Part shown: piece by piece, positions 1 through 13,600 of the stretch
How the letters are laid out: the number at the start of each line of letters is the position of its first letter
Position numbering within the stretch: position 1 is the first letter of the stretch
Source: Phoronis australis
Taxonomy: Eukaryota; Phoronida; Phoronidae
DNA length: 64,000 nt
NCBI GenBank assembly: GCA_002633005.1
Contig: NMRA01000401.1
Location: forward strand, 331,827 to 395,826
Direction: 5' to 3'
The notes under the pieces: generated by a model
Database searches by the model: none
Seen by the model: the letters and a program-made list of their open reading frames with translations, nothing else
Told to the model about the DNA's origin: nothing
Translations under genes and position numbers: made by a program

Positions 1-520
1 CTCCTTCCTTTTCCAGATTTTAACGTAGGTTAGTTGAGTCGAAACTTAAACCTAAGTACTGCTCATTCAACACAACACCAAATAATTTGAAAATTTACCG
101 GAATTTAGCATGAATTTATTTTCGGAGGTATCACCACCTAAAATGGCCGCCGCAGTGAGTGACCGTCTGACTCGAGCATTATGGGTACTCACTTAAATGG
201 CGCCATATGTTACGAGGTTTCCACGGAAACCACGCACACTTAAAAATATAATTCAGAAACTCTCGATTGACAGGCGGCAGCACATGTGGGAACGACTGAA
301 TCTGTCTTTATTCAATCAATTCAACATCAGCCAGACTAACAGTAAAGTCGTGTACATTCAAGGCATTTTCGATATCTCAGTGTGTAGCGAGTCCCCACCA
401 TTCAAGGGTAATACTGCAAGAGTAATACCCATATGTAATTTTTTGTCCTTGTTTCAAAAAGCCGTCATAACCATGATCGTGTAGAACTTATGTGCGTTTT
501 CTTGAAATATTTTTATTTTA

Positions 521-792
521 CTTAGGATCCGATAACGTACAAAACTGATGCTGAAAAAAGTGACATTGAATACCACGCAACACTGGTGCAAATTGGCTAC
601 TTTATCTCTCATCCGGATCAAACTAATAAACTAATTAAACATCATCATTACAGTTCCCAGCACAGGGACAACCTTTCATGGGCCGAGATTTCAACATTTG
701 TTGCATATCCCAAGGCACTCAAAACAAATGAGTGTGCAAATGTGTTGGTTTCAAAAAGAATTATTTTTTTCTTATTCATAGATATTATATGA
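521..792 (+). other. Open region of unknown nature after an acceptor-like site
   Basis: From about 525, directly after an acceptor-like tract (TTTTATTTTACTTAG), an open frame runs about 88 codons to the stop ending at 792, reading DPITYKTDAEKSD and further. I recognise no family. The composition (charged, then AT-rich and hydrophobic at the end) is not convincing. It could be an exon of a gene entering from the left, or chance. Confidence 0.12.
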
Positions 793-809
793 AATTCGAA
801 ATAACACAA

Positions 810-1715
810 AAGCTGGGAACAACACACTGCGCCATACGAAACTCCAGGAACACCGAATTGCTTCCTTAATGGTTCGCAGCAGCTGAAACCACAGTAGAAA
901 GAGTGTGTGAGCTGGATCTGGTTCGTAGAGGAGAAGAGTATATGAAGGTGGATGACAAAACAGCAAACAGATTCACCAGGGTTGTCATTACTGTGGGCCG
1001 AGAGTGTTATGAGAGGGCGGCTTGTGCAGTTAACAAAGAAGTTCTCAAGTTGGTCTATGAAAATTGTCGTGAGGGAGATGCTGTGGTGTACACTGATGGA
1101 TCGGTTAAAAGAGGAGAAAGATCTGGATGGGGGTATGCAGTCAATGTGGATGGCAAAATAGTAGCAGAAAATGGTGAGGCATATGAGCTCACGACATCTA
1201 GTATGATGATGGAGGAGGTTGCTACTGAAAGGCACTTGCATGGCCACAGGAAAGCATTCATACTTGTACAGTTATTGTGACAGACTCTCAGAGCATGCTG
1301 AGAAAAATCAAAAAGGGAGTGGCTGCTGCATTTACAAAACAGTGGACTGAGAAAGCTGACTTGGATATTCTCCCCTGGGCATGCCGGGGTCGCCGGAAAT
1401 GAGAAAGCTGACAAGTTAGCAGGAAATGCACTAATAAAGGGCGCTCTCAAATTGGGAGAGAGTGAGATTCTCGGAGCACTTAGAGAGGTGGAGCCACAGG
1501 AGCATGGAGATGTAATTGTGACAGAATGCAGCTGTTTGGATATGAGAGAGGCTGGCGTGTTGATAGCCGGTTGCATGACCTGGCAAGACGACTGTGTAAT
1601 CAGCAGTTGGTTGGAGTGGTTAGTCAAAGAACCTTGTCTGACGTGATGACGTGGAAAGCCGAGCATCTATGGGTCTGCTCCGAGTGTGACGACGCTGGTT
1701 CTGCACCCAAGTAAT
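810..1715 (+). pseudogene. Non-LTR retrotransposon 3' fragment with RNase H domain, frameshifted
   Basis: An open frame from 903 encodes an RNase H core with VVYTDGSVKRG near 1084 and SGWGYAV near 1122. After SMMME near 1200 the frame is lost. It continues in a second frame as VIVTDSQSMLRKI (about 1268-1310) and in a third as HAGVAGNEKADKLAGNA (about 1380-1430). This is the usual order of an RNase H domain of a jockey/I-type retrotransposon; D, E and the final D/N-rich region are spread over three frames, so the copy is dead. Only the 3' part is present, with no reverse transcriptase visible. It lies in intron 2 of the partial MOLO1-like gene, antisense to it. Ends are approximate. Confidence 0.75.
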
Positions 1716-1764
1716 ACCCAAGTACTATTGGCGTCATTTACGTAAAACTGTAAAATTTGCGTAC

Positions 1765-2408
1765 CCTCTTTCCCGTTTCATTCTCTTGACCAAAGCTATA
1801 GACACGGAATAGCCATCATTTGAACGACTGCATATCACAGGGCCACACGGACACACGGTGGAGCGACTGATTTCCTTGATTATATCTTCAAGCTTCGTGA
1901 GATCTACAAGCACACAATTGCACGATGAACAAAAAAAAACAGCAAACACAGTGACCATTACACCTTAACTTAAGGAGACATCTAACAAACATACGGTAAA
2001 TTTCTACTTCGCAAAAAATAAATGCCACCATAGCCATTTTCTGTTTTTCAAAAGGTGATTGATACGCCTTGCTACTCATACTCAAATTTTGACGAAATAA
2101 TGCTTTATATCATTGTACACGTATCACTTTTTAGTACAAGTATAAAAGTGAACTACAATTCTTATGTATGACACCAAAGGAGGACTGGTTAGGCTTGCTA
2201 CCCTTAGGACAAACAAAAACAAATTTTGAGTAACATATTACATAAAAAGTAAAAAACAGACATCATTGAAAAAGTAATACCAGTATTCGAAAGATAGTGC
2301 CAAATTGGTTATAAAAAACGTTAACTATCACACACACATACACGCACACGCACGCGTACACGCATATATATATGTGTGTGTGTGTGTACGAATATGTATT
2401 AGTATGTG

Positions 2409-2467
<59 letters not shown>

Positions 2468-3721
2468 TTACTTTACCAGGTGCCTGAGGATGACACTTGT
2501 GCTCTAGGAATAGGGGTACTAATTTAGCTTGATTGAAATGTCTATTGGCAATTCGCTTTACAACTGTACTGCAGAAACTAGAAATAGCACAGAGAGTCTG
2601 AGTGAGTACATCAAGCTGTACAACAGAAAGTACAGTCACGTTTTCAATCAAGTTTGTGTTAATGAAGGGCTGCTACCGAACTCTGAGTGCGTGCGTGTGC
2701 GTGTGTCTGTGTGTGTTCACATATGTGCCCACGCGCACATGCACATGTAATGCATATACACATGTACATGCTCATTAAAGCACACAAATTGATATATTAA
2801 AACCAAAGCTGACTGTTACGTATGAAGCAAGGCGTGGAAAGTTTGTAAGAAACAGTTACTGGGAGGTATAAGGGTGATAATCCTGGGCTTTACGAAAATG
2901 TCCCGTTAAAAAGAACGAGAACAGATTTGTTGAAAGACAGTGTTGTCCAGTGTTGTATTGATGTACAGGATCACGAATGAAAAAATAACAACGGAGAGTA
3001 AAAATAGTACATTTAAAGAAAAGTGTGCAGCAACACAGAAGCTTCAGAATTGTGACCGTTTTGAGAATAGGATTTGTATTGGGTTTACTTGAGGCGATTA
3101 CTCTCCTTCGTTTGGATTTTAGGTATTTATGGTCAGAACCACATAACAACAATTAAAATTAGGAAATACCATACTGTCATAAAAAGCCTCATGGTTTCTA
3201 AGAGTATGCTTATTTTTGCCGAGAAAATATAAATTCAGCATTCCGCAATTACTGCATCTACACTTTACCTACTTTTTGAGTTTTCGAAATATACTCTCAA
3301 GGCTATTTTTCTCACAAGCAAGTGTAACTAACTGCGCGCCATCTGTAGGTGTTCACGAGGCCGGCCCTGTGTCACTGGCTCAATGCTTCACTAAAGATTT
3401 GGTTGTATAGAAGATTCAATATGTCCCCGGTACTACCAGCCACTTCTTGAGGAACGCAAAGGGCCGGGGCACGTGGAACTCGCTCCCTCGCGTTCTACAA
3501 AATCCACACTCACTTTACGTACGAGATACGTCTGCTGCTCTGAAGGAAATATGCATACCGCTTTTGTCCACCAAAGAGTCAGGGTCACATATTCGAGGCC
3601 GGGATACACCGGGTCTTCGGCACGTCTCGGGATTCGTTACAGGATTAGGGTAATCTTCTTTCGTCCACTTTTGTCCAACGCAGAGCTGAATCAAGGCCAG
3701 TGTGAGTACCCAAAGCCTCAT
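1765..3721 (-). CDS. MOLO1/TPM-like secreted protein, partial (exons 1-2)
   Basis: Partial gene running off the left edge. Exon 1 is 3721-3559: ATG, a hydrophobic signal peptide of about 16 residues, then W19, the YPNP motif (24-27), C34 and CDPD (45-48), and donor GTATGC. Exon 2 is 1903-1765 (139 nt) with a VCPCG motif and donor GTACGC. The phases (1, then 2) and the 139-nt length of exon 2 match the complete paralogue at 10.65-15.0 kb. The W...YPNP...C...CDP pattern is that of the MOLO1 (modulator of levamisole receptor) TPM-domain family, whose nematode founder is an extracellular auxiliary protein of acetylcholine receptors. That role is not shown here. I found no exons 3-4 in positions 1-1764, so they probably lie beyond the window. 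Intron 2 holds a retrotransposon fragment. Confidence 0.6.
2329..2466. repeat. CA/TG microsatellite
   Basis: Imperfect CA repeats from 2329, then a near-perfect (CA)n run from about 2412 to 2466. A looser TG/CA-rich stretch follows at about 2690-2765. The open frames here on both strands are translations of the repeat, not genes. It lies in intron 1 of the partial MOLO1-like gene. Confidence 0.95.
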
Positions 3722-6700
3722 TTTTCACAACAGCCGCTGAAAAATAGTTAAGTGTTGAAACACTTGCAAGTTTAATGAAAAATAGCTTGGTTCCTTTACA
3801 GAAGTGTTGAGTTCTTCAACTCAGTAAACACAAAAGACACGATTCACCTTCAAGTTACAAAACTTAAAGCAGACGAGACAGCCATAGGGTTGAGACAGGA
3901 TTTCGACTGATGAAACTAAGATAAAACATTAAAACAGTTCAAATGATACTGCGCCGAATGTCAATTGAACAACGAGAATTAACGACTTGTCGCAAAAAAC
4001 ACAGCGGATTTTGTAGTTTTATTCGATCAAAGCTAACAACTTCAAGAAGTCTATCTCATCAAACAATCAACCCAAAAGGGCATTAATCAGGTGTAAAACC
4101 GATAGCCTGAAAGGAAGGCACCCTTTCGCAAGGAAAATGGTCCTCAAAATCATCCAAATTAGGTTGCATGTCCCGTACGTTTTTTTTGTTCAACTTGAAA
4201 CAAATATAAGCCAAAATTCACTCATATAAAGCCGCCATGATAAAACGTTGCTCGTTTCCCCTCGCCTTTCTCAGTGCTTTGAGATGGTCAGGTTGGTGTG
4301 TGAAATATTTCCGCTCGTCATTTTCGGCTATGCTTATTTTTGTTGTAACACGCCATATTTACAACTGAACAAAACGTTATTATTTTCTCACGTATCAGAT
4401 AAATTGAGTTACGCACAAGGTCGGTCGTAGGAGGGAAAGAGATTTAATTTACGCTAACATTTTCTGAAATTTCAACTTGAGTAGTATTATTCATGTGTTC
4501 CATGTATAGCCAATATTCTGTATAGTATGGGCGCAGCTGCAAATGAAGGCACATAAGTTCCCGGCTATATACGGGTATATGAACACCATGCACACGCAAG
4601 CCAAGTGACACTCGGGCTTTGTACTTGTAAGCTTAACGTAAGAACAGACTCCGCCGTCTGTGGCCCTTTTCACTAAAATGCTGATAACTTTTCGTAAACC
4701 TCGAACCACTGTGCATTGGTCCCAGTGTGAACCAAGAAAAATACTATTTACATTTGCCAGTATCATATACAGATTCAGGGTGTAACAAATAGATAAAACC
4801 GAAGAGCATGCTGGGATGTCGCTGAAGGCAATTAAGGACACCTCACCGAAGAACGGTGTGTGTTTAACACTGAGGAGTCAGAAGCCTTTCGTGTGCACAT
4901 GTACAGGTTAACACACATACAAGTCTAGAACGTAGCATGTTTTCGCACACTAGTAGAAGTAAGCTCTTGGATTTCGCCGTGCCATGGACGTATCCAAAAT
5001 TTAGACTGGGCAATGTTAGCCACGTTGTGTGAAAAAATATCTGCTTACCTTACCGGCTCAGAAGGCAAATTTGAATGAACTTGTTGTGACCAGCAGAAGT
5101 CAGACAGACAGATCCGTGAAAAAGATGACACACCAATAATGACGGGAAGTGTTGGAAGTTGTGGGCACAAGAATTTCACCCTGCAGATTGGCCTCGGTCA
5201 ACAGCCGTTACATTAAGTAGCGTGCGCCCCTTTGATATCTGAGGGTATTTATTTCGACGTTTCAGTCAACTTCCATTGCGAGAACTCCAGCGAGTACAAC
5301 GAGCAACAATGTTTGCATTTTTATTTTGTATTAATCTGTTTTATAAAGGTCGATTTGAAGTTAAGAGAAAATTAAACTGAAACAAAACATTTCAACTAAA
5401 AATGGTAGCATTCATCGCTTAAGCAAGAGGCGTAATGGTTCGGGATCAAGTTTCTGGACTAATATAGCAAGTGACGTCACGATTCAAGGTAAAGGACGGC
5501 CTCGATGGCATGGTCTTACTGGACAAACAAAATCTTATATACAGGTATATGAAACAAAACATGGTCACATTCTGAACAAAAAACGCATACTTTAATTAAA
5601 AACTACAGGGAAGTGGTGTATTTTTCAGTAAAAACAACAGGCGTCACATATCGATTGTCCGACAACACCGGCGACGTCGCCCTTTCCAACGGTAGCGTAC
5701 GAAAAACTGCCGCTGATGGTAAAATATATCCAATACTCGGCAGCATGTGTCGATCTCTGGCGAAGTTGTGAAGTACACAAAAACGAAGGAGAAAATCACT
5801 TGAACATGTTTTTTGCGTTGTAACGCGCGGTGCGGGTCATACTAGCCACGGCAAGGCTAGTAAAAAGCTCAGTAAAGTTCCAAAGCACCTTTCACAGTGC
5901 GGATTTTCGTAATCATGCGGGTACATAAGAGTCACTTGAGAGGTAGAAATGGTTCGGCCAAAATGACGATAGAAAAGAAAGAGTGAATCCAACAGTATTG
6001 ACGTGGTCTATAAGAAACCAGGAATATACCGGTTGTAGTCAACTCGATGAGTTACTTACTGTTTATATAATTCTTTATTTACCCAATATTTCCTGTCACA
6101 TATTTAGCGAAACGAAATTGGTTTTGCAATAATCCACACCTTCTGTCTAAAACCAAATTTTGATTTTAGCCACTCTCTGTTAGAAATGGGTCTCAACTTA
6201 TTCTTGATTTAGATTAAAACTGATTTCTAAGTACAGAAGAACAAACTCTTCTTTATTCACTTCAGAACATGCTCATGAATTAAGTTTACTTGTCACGGCG
6301 GGTTGGTTTCAGTCGCCAAAGTATTACGTCCGTCAGCGGGCGTGAGGGAAATTCCTGACCACTTAGGGTCAGCAAATTCTAAGGATAAGGACGCGATACG
6401 CCTGTGCAGAAAATGGTTTAACCTGAGAATGGGAGAATTTTCACATTGGCGCTGTCTAGAGTATTGAGAGCACGAAAGTTACTATTGATCCCGACTCAAG
6501 ATTTGTTGGGCAGAAATTCAATTACTACATAGTGGTTCATTAATTTAAAAGCAGAAAAGTGTTGATTAGTTCAAGTTCACTAATTTATTTTATTTTTTAA
6601 CCTGGTTGGGATAAAAATTCTCGGGCTTTATCTCTCTGGAATTTCGCAGTGGGAAATGCATGGAACACAATGTCTTAGTTCCTCCATTGGACATTGGATA

Positions 6701-7236
6701 TAATAACGGCAAGAAAGGTGTGAAAACGCTTTTTATATTTGTAGGTTAAAACCTGTCCGCATGATTACATGGGGTCTGTAGGAAGCGCGGAAAGTTTGTC
6801 CACCAAATACCCGATTGCAGTCGGGCGGATTAGGGAATTTCAATTTGGCGCAGCTATTTCTGAAGTCGAGCTATTGGGATCGTAGCGACTTTTTAAGGTA
6901 ATTTGAGACGCAATTTTCTTTGCATCGACGTTACGCCTCTGGACTTGAATAGGTAACTTCTCCGTTATTCTTGTGGGTTCGCCAAAGTAAAAAGTCGAGT
7001 TTTGCGACTATTCTTTTCAAAGCAATTTAGTGTCGATGTTTGAAAGAAGAAAAAGTATAATATTTGAAATTTGGAAGGGAAGATGAGGCCACCTGGATAA
7101 CTATTAATTTCCATAAGTGCAAGGGTCTAAAATAAGACACATTTCGGTAATTATCTGACGAGGCAATTGTTTTTTCCAAATATTAACACGTACAATCAAC
7201 GTTTACTTCTTTATTAAAACTTTCAATACTCTGCCC
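3722..7236. other. Gene-free AT-rich stretch
   Basis: I see no exon with coding similarity on either strand. Open frames are short and lack recognisable motifs. The stretch lies upstream of the partial MOLO1-like gene (minus strand), so its promoter should be near 3722-4200. Confidence 0.5.
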
Positions 7237-8533
7237 GCCATGTACATTTGCATTTAAACATTCTTCAATGCAATACACGGAATTTATCATACACCGAAAT
7301 GTACACGTATAAACAGAGCCAATTGCAAAAAATGTTATTGAAGTATAAATAAACAAGAACGCACAAGTGAGGGAGAAAATAGCAAAAATAAATATTCAGT
7401 TTTATCTGCCTTTGTACATATCAATAATCTATAACTCAAGGCAAACTTGATGACGTCAAAATACAATTATGCTAAAATAAAAAAATGCACAAACACAAAA
7501 TAGTTGGTAACAAATCAGAATTTAATTAGTCTACTATGAAACTAATTGGCACGGTATGTAAATCTTGCATTCACCTCTCATCAAAACAACTTTGTGCCCC
7601 AAACACTTAATAAGAAACACATTTATTTTTATCAGCTTACAATACCAGAAATAAACAAAAACCCTAATTTTAACTTAAATTATCAACAGCAATGGATTTT
7701 TCAAAGTATATGCACCAAAAGCGTAGTTACAGTCAGAGACATTATACTAACAAGACAAGGAGTTCCATTTTCCCCGACTCTGTATTTACCAGCCGCAGCT
7801 CGCCTGCAAGAAAAACAGATTGAAATTATTGACTCAGCAATGGAGCATGCTTATTGACAGACGTCACGAACATTACATACCGGCAAGATGAAATGTCAAA
7901 ATGTAAAATGCGCTCACTCAGTCGCACGTAAGCTTGAGTATCGTGATTTTCACTAAAAAGTACCAATTTTTGACAGCTTTTGTTTTGGGTCGTATTTTGG
8001 TGTGGAACTATTTTAAAATGAACTAAAGACGTCGAGTTTATGGCTCTATTTGGCACAATAAACCCTGAACATCACGTGCAGTCCATTAACAGATTGTACG
8101 TCACCTGAAACTCGATTTATTGAAGTTTTGAGATTCGTGCTTTCGAAATAACTTAATCAGCACTGCATGAGCTTACGAAAACAACTTGACAGATTCTCGA
8201 TAAAGCTGACACCTGGCAAGCGAAAGACGGTTCACCTATACAAAAAAATCCTCAGAATATTCGAAGTACGCCGTTATCTGCAGTTCTCAACTGCTAACAC
8301 TGGTAACTGATAGGGTGTAATTGGCGTCCGTGGTTAATCTACTGGATAAACAACCGAAAACCATTGGATGCTCTTCCTTGTCATGACTACTTATGGGTTT
8401 CAAAACTCTCAGTCAAGGTTCTTCTCAGTGCGCTACAGTATCACAATTTCTGGCGGCATACTAGGGTAATAATGTGTGGGCTGTAGGTCCGGAGGGGAGG
8501 TGTAATGGGTGAAATAAGGGCTTGGGAAGCGCA
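7237..8533 (+). repeat. Direct duplication, copy 1
   Basis: Nearly identical to 8581-9879 over its whole length, with scattered single-base differences and small indels. It stops exactly at the N gap. The open frame at 7546-7857 occurs in both copies and resembles no family I know. See copy 2. Confidence 0.95.
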
Positions 8534-8580
8534 NNNNNNNNNNNNNNNNNNNNNNNNNNNNNNNNNNNNNNNNNNNNNNN
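8534..8580. other. Assembly gap (47 N)
   Basis: A run of N separating the two copies of the 1.3-kb direct duplication. Confidence 1.
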
Positions 8581-9879
8581 GCCATGTACATTTGCATTTA
8601 AACATTCTTCAATGCAATACACGGAATTTATCATACACCGAAATGTACATGTATAAACAGAGCCAATTGCAAAAAATGTTATTGAAGTATAAATAAACAA
8701 GAACGCACAAGTGAGGGAGAAAATAGCAAAAATAAATATTCAGTTTTATCTGCCTTTGTACATATCAATAATCTATAACTCAAGGCAAACTTGATGACGT
8801 CAAAATACAATTATGCTAAAATAAAAAAATGCACAAACACAAAATAGTTGGTAACAAATCAGAATTTAATTAGTCTACTATGAAACTAATTGGCACGGTA
8901 TGTAAATCTTGCATTCACCTCTCATCAAAACAACTTTGTGCCCCAAACACTTAATAAGAAACACATTTATTTTTATCAGCTTACAATACCAGAAATAAAC
9001 AAAAACCCTAATTTTAACTTAAATTATCAACAGCAATGGATTTTTCAAAGTATATGTACCAAAAGCGTAGTTACAGTCAGAGACATTAAACTAACAAGAC
9101 AAGGAGTTCCATTTTCCCCGACTCTGTATTTACCAGCCGCAGCTCGCCTGCAAGAAAAACAGATTGAAATTATTGACTCAGCAATGGAGCCTGCTTATTG
9201 ACAGACTTCACGAACATTACATAAAGGCAAGATGAAATGTCAAATGTAAAATGCGCTCACTCAGTCGCACGTAAGCTTCAGTATCGTGATTTTCACTAAA
9301 AAAGTAACAATTTTTTGACAGCTTTTGTTTTGGGTCCTATTTTGGTGTGGAACTATTTTAAAATGAGCTAAAGACGTCGAGTTTATGTCTCTATTTGGCA
9401 CAATAAACCCTGAACATCACGTGCAGTCCATTAACAGATTGTACGTCACCTGAAACTCGATTTATTGAAGTTTTGAGATTCGTGCTTTCGAAATAACTTA
9501 ATCAGCACTGCATGAGCTTACGAAAACAACTTGTCAGATTCTCGATAAAGCTGACACCTGGTAAGCGAAAGACGGTTCACCTATACAAAAAAAATCACCA
9601 GAATATTCGAAGTACGCCGTTATCTGCAGTTCTACACTGCTAACACTGGTAACTGATAGGGTGTAATTGGCGTCCGTGGTTAATCTACTGGATAAACAAC
9701 CGAAAACCATTGGATGCTCTTCCTTGTCATGACTACTTATGGGTTTCAAAACTCTCAGTCAAGGTTCTTCTCAGTGCGCTACTGTATCACAATTTCTGGC
9801 GGCATACTAGGGTAATAATGTGTGGGCTGTAGGTCCGGAGGGGAGGTGTAAAGGGTGAAATAAGGGCTTGGGAAGCGCA
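8581..9879 (+). repeat. Direct duplication, copy 2
   Basis: Second copy of 7237-8533, starting on the base after the gap. Differences such as TATGCACC/TATGTACC and GAGCATGC/GAGCCTGC are at the level expected between alleles. Together with the gap at the junction this suggests two haplotypes laid end to end rather than a real tandem repeat. Confidence 0.95.
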
Positions 9880-10651
9880 CAAAATGGACTTTTAGTTTTG
9901 GAAGACATTATTGTTAGTGAAACTTCATTAAATCATTGGATGTGTTAATTAAATGCACTGCTCCGCTTTAATTTAGTTACAAACTTTATAAAAAGTAATT
10001 TAAGGTGAAGTAAGTAGGCTAATCAACTCTGATTAGCAAAAGATGCTCTTTCAAAATAAAATCACATTTTCTAAGATACACTTAATTAATGTAAAGTTTT
10101 AGCTAGATGGAACTCATAAACTTCGAAAATACAAATTAGAAAATACCTGCACCGGTACAAGCTGGCTACTCTGATTAAATTAACTAATTAACTAATCATT
10201 TTTCGAACATAATCATAAGAAATACGAGTTTCTCTTATGAGAAACACAGGTCATAGTTTCATTGACTTCAACATATTTCAAACAGTATGTTGACCAATAA
10301 ACATAATATTTCAAAACTTACAAAACGGAGTTAGAAATAGTTATATATTTGACGCTGGTGCACTCTAAGCATAGCTTCAAAAACTCCAAATATACAGCGC
10401 ACACTGAACACAACCTCCACATATACAAACGTAAGCATTCAACACTTAGTCTATACCCTTTCCGACAATGTTTCACACAGAATGTAACGAGTCTCCAGGA
10501 CCAAAGTCAACAGCCTTTGATATTGATGAGTGTCATATTTTACATACTGAATGGACAGTTTTAGGTGCTATAACCACTACAAAAAATCAAGCCAGGAAAA
10601 ACATTCTTACAACAGTATGTAAGGCCTGCAATGGGTTACAAATTAAAATAG

Positions 10652-13600
10652 TCACCCGAGTCTGTCAATGGCGTCCCGTAGACCATAATATACCCCCTGC
10701 TTTTGCAGCACTTGAGAAGATTGTCGCATGATGTCCATTACTGTGTTGTCATCCATGGCTAATCTTGCCGTATTGCCAGTCATAAAGTACAACTAAAATC
10801 ATAAAGGAAAATAAATATAAACAACGTGGAAAGTGAAATATCACTTCCAAGGGGAGAATTATACAACAAAACAAAGAGCGTTCATTTGTGCCCACCGTGA
10901 GTATAGAATGAACAAGAGATACAAGAGATGGTCATTATTTTAAACACTTCCACAAAAGAGAGCAATACTAGAAAATTACGGTGCCAATATAGGAACACAC
11001 CAGCCACCTGTCATCATGATTCAAGGACTTTGGAGAATGGGAATATGGGTGACAATGAGCAGACACAAAAATAACGAAAAGGCCAGCAGGGAACGCAAGG
11101 TAGGTCAAACCCGTGTAGAGTTCAGTAACGATAGGATCAATGCTGGGACCTCGCTAAAATGCAGCCAAAATCACGTGATCTTATTTAAAAGACACAGCAA
11201 TGTCTCATGCGATATCGCTTTTTTAGCGAGATCCGAACGTTACTGATTTCTACCATGTAAACGGGGCAGGTGCTGTCGTCGATGTGATAGTAACTTGGTT
11301 ACCAAATCAATGAACATCAAGGAACTTTACAAATAGCAAGCCCAAAACAGCCAAACAAACTTGGCACCAAGGAATTCCACAATAGTCAGACTTGTCCCCA
11401 AACCCATGTCAGTTGCACCGTACTGCGGGGGATTAGGAGAAACCAAACTGTCACTAAGGGGCGTCACAGAAGTTGGAGGCGTTAACTCTGGTTTTCTCAT
11501 TAGGAACACATCTTCCAATTTTTATTACAATTCTTTAAGCAGTTTAAGGGATAGAGGTAGGCGCCAAACAACAGAACTCCAAAAATAGAGACAAACGTAA
11601 AAATGCCACTAGGGCACAGTGGTAGTCGGATCCGTCCAAACGTTGTCGTCATTCGCTGTCACGTTCAAAGAAAACAAAACACTTCGTAAATTCAACAAAG
11701 ATCCTGCAATGTACTTAGGCAAAACAGTAAAAGACGCAAAAAAGAATTGTCACTAGGTGGCACCAGAGTAGTCGGAGTCGTCCAAAATTTAACAACTATG
11801 CCAGTTTTCATGATTCTTCGAGAGGTTTGGCAAATGGAGAGGCCAACGCTAAAAACAGACTTGAACACACTAAAAATGGACACTGGGTGGCGCAGAATAC
11901 GTCAAATCCATTCACAAGCTTGACGACACCGTTGGCTTTTAATAGACATCAATTTGCCAAATTTCATGAAAATCAGTCATGGAACTCTGAAGATACAGAG
12001 GTGCACAGAGTTAATCCGATCCGTCAAAAGTGTGTGTATGTGTGTGCCCGCGTTCGTGCGTGCCTGTGCGTACGTGTGTGTGTGTGACAGCTGGAGTCTG
12101 GCAAGGCTTTTCATATCATCCCGACAATGGTGTTTGGAAAGAATTTGCCGTAAGACGCGTTTTATTGAAACACGTGCTCAATCAATTTCCGTAAAGGAGA
12201 CACTTACGATCTGATCATCCTCCGAGTACAAAATTATGGTTAATTCATCACAGTTCCCGAACGTCCGCCAGCCATTCTGATACAGATGGAAAGCAAAGTC
12301 TTTTGCAGCGTTGGTTCTCGCGTCACCGGGAGCGTCACGAGGAACTCTAGAGAAAGAATTATATCATAATTTTCGTATGACATATCAAATAGAGTTGACA
12401 CAATGTGCACACGCGACTTATTGCAGGAAAAGGGCGAACTATACGGTGCACGGAGAAGTTGTCGAGATTTTGCCAGAATAATAACCGAGCGAGAAAAAAA
12501 TGGACTTGAAAGAAAGTCTATGACAAAAACACGTAACACTATATTTTCATTCAGTTACAGCGCCATTAGGGCCGTTTTGTTACTTTCAATCGCACCTATA
12601 AGGACACTTTACGGTGCTGGGGCACGCTATTTACGAAAATGGTCTGTAGAGGAAAGTTCGTTAACATTGGGTCTATGTTCGACATGCAATACAAAATCTA
12701 CTTACGTAGCCATTTTCTTCAGTAGCACCAAGGCGAACCTGTATCCGCCTGGGCGAGCTCCGGTGTTCGTGTCGCAAGCGTACTGACTGCACGGACATTT
12801 GGTGGTGTCCATTATGTATTTAATCGCTCTGTCCAAATCGTTAGCTGAAACACAAACGCGTTCATTTACAAGTCTGTGGACACTGGTGCGAAGGCACATC
12901 AGCAGATGAAGTCGCATTTAGGTAATTTTGTATTCGATTCAACGACACTTGTACGTAGGCGATACGTGCCGCATTAACGTGAATATAAAGCTGCACCTAT
13001 AGCTAGAATTAGGCGCGTGCGCCTGTTTGCGAAACACTTGACAAAAACAAAGAAACATTTTTAAAACAGCATGATATTGACAGAAGCTTGATTTGTCAGC
13101 TGAAAAACATCAAATAATGACATGTCTTTAATTTAACATTATCTAAGAACGAGAAATGAACCATGGCACACAGATAATAATTCAATTCGGCTATCAACCA
13201 GTGTTCCTTCTAAAGAGCGAACTTTTAATTTAGACCACTTGCCACTATAAGAGTGGCCTCAACTTGTTCCTTATTGAGACGCGGAGTGATACATGTACTT
13301 GGGCTTCCAATGAGCTGAGCGTTTATCACTCCATTAGATCATGCTAGGCGCATAACATAACACGCCGTGAAAACCCAACTTGATGAGCCTGGGACGCATA
13401 TACAATATGCACAAATCTGCCAAAACCATAAAAATTATGGAAAATCGGTGGTGCTTGGGAGAGGGGGTTGGGGGGAGACAACTGTACAACTTGCAGGGAT
13501 GACAAAACAGAAAGGTAACTGGAGACGATTGGAGAGAAAGCACTGGAGACGACAGGACCTTGAAACCTGCTGCCAACGACCGCGGTGAGGGAAGCGGTGG

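Noticed and set aside
648-1247. 199-codon minus-strand open frame
   Set aside because: Antisense to the retrotransposon RNase H fragment; Cys/Ser/Phe-rich shadow without motifs.
1055-1666. 203-codon minus-strand open frame
   Set aside because: Also a shadow of the same retrotransposon fragment.
2263-2651. Several overlapping open frames on both strands
   Set aside because: They are translations of the CA/TG microsatellite and its flanks.
7546-7857. 103-codon frame occurring twice (also 8890-9201)
   Set aside because: The repetition is due to the segment duplication, not to selection; no recognisable motif, and silent-site bias cannot be judged from allele-level differences.
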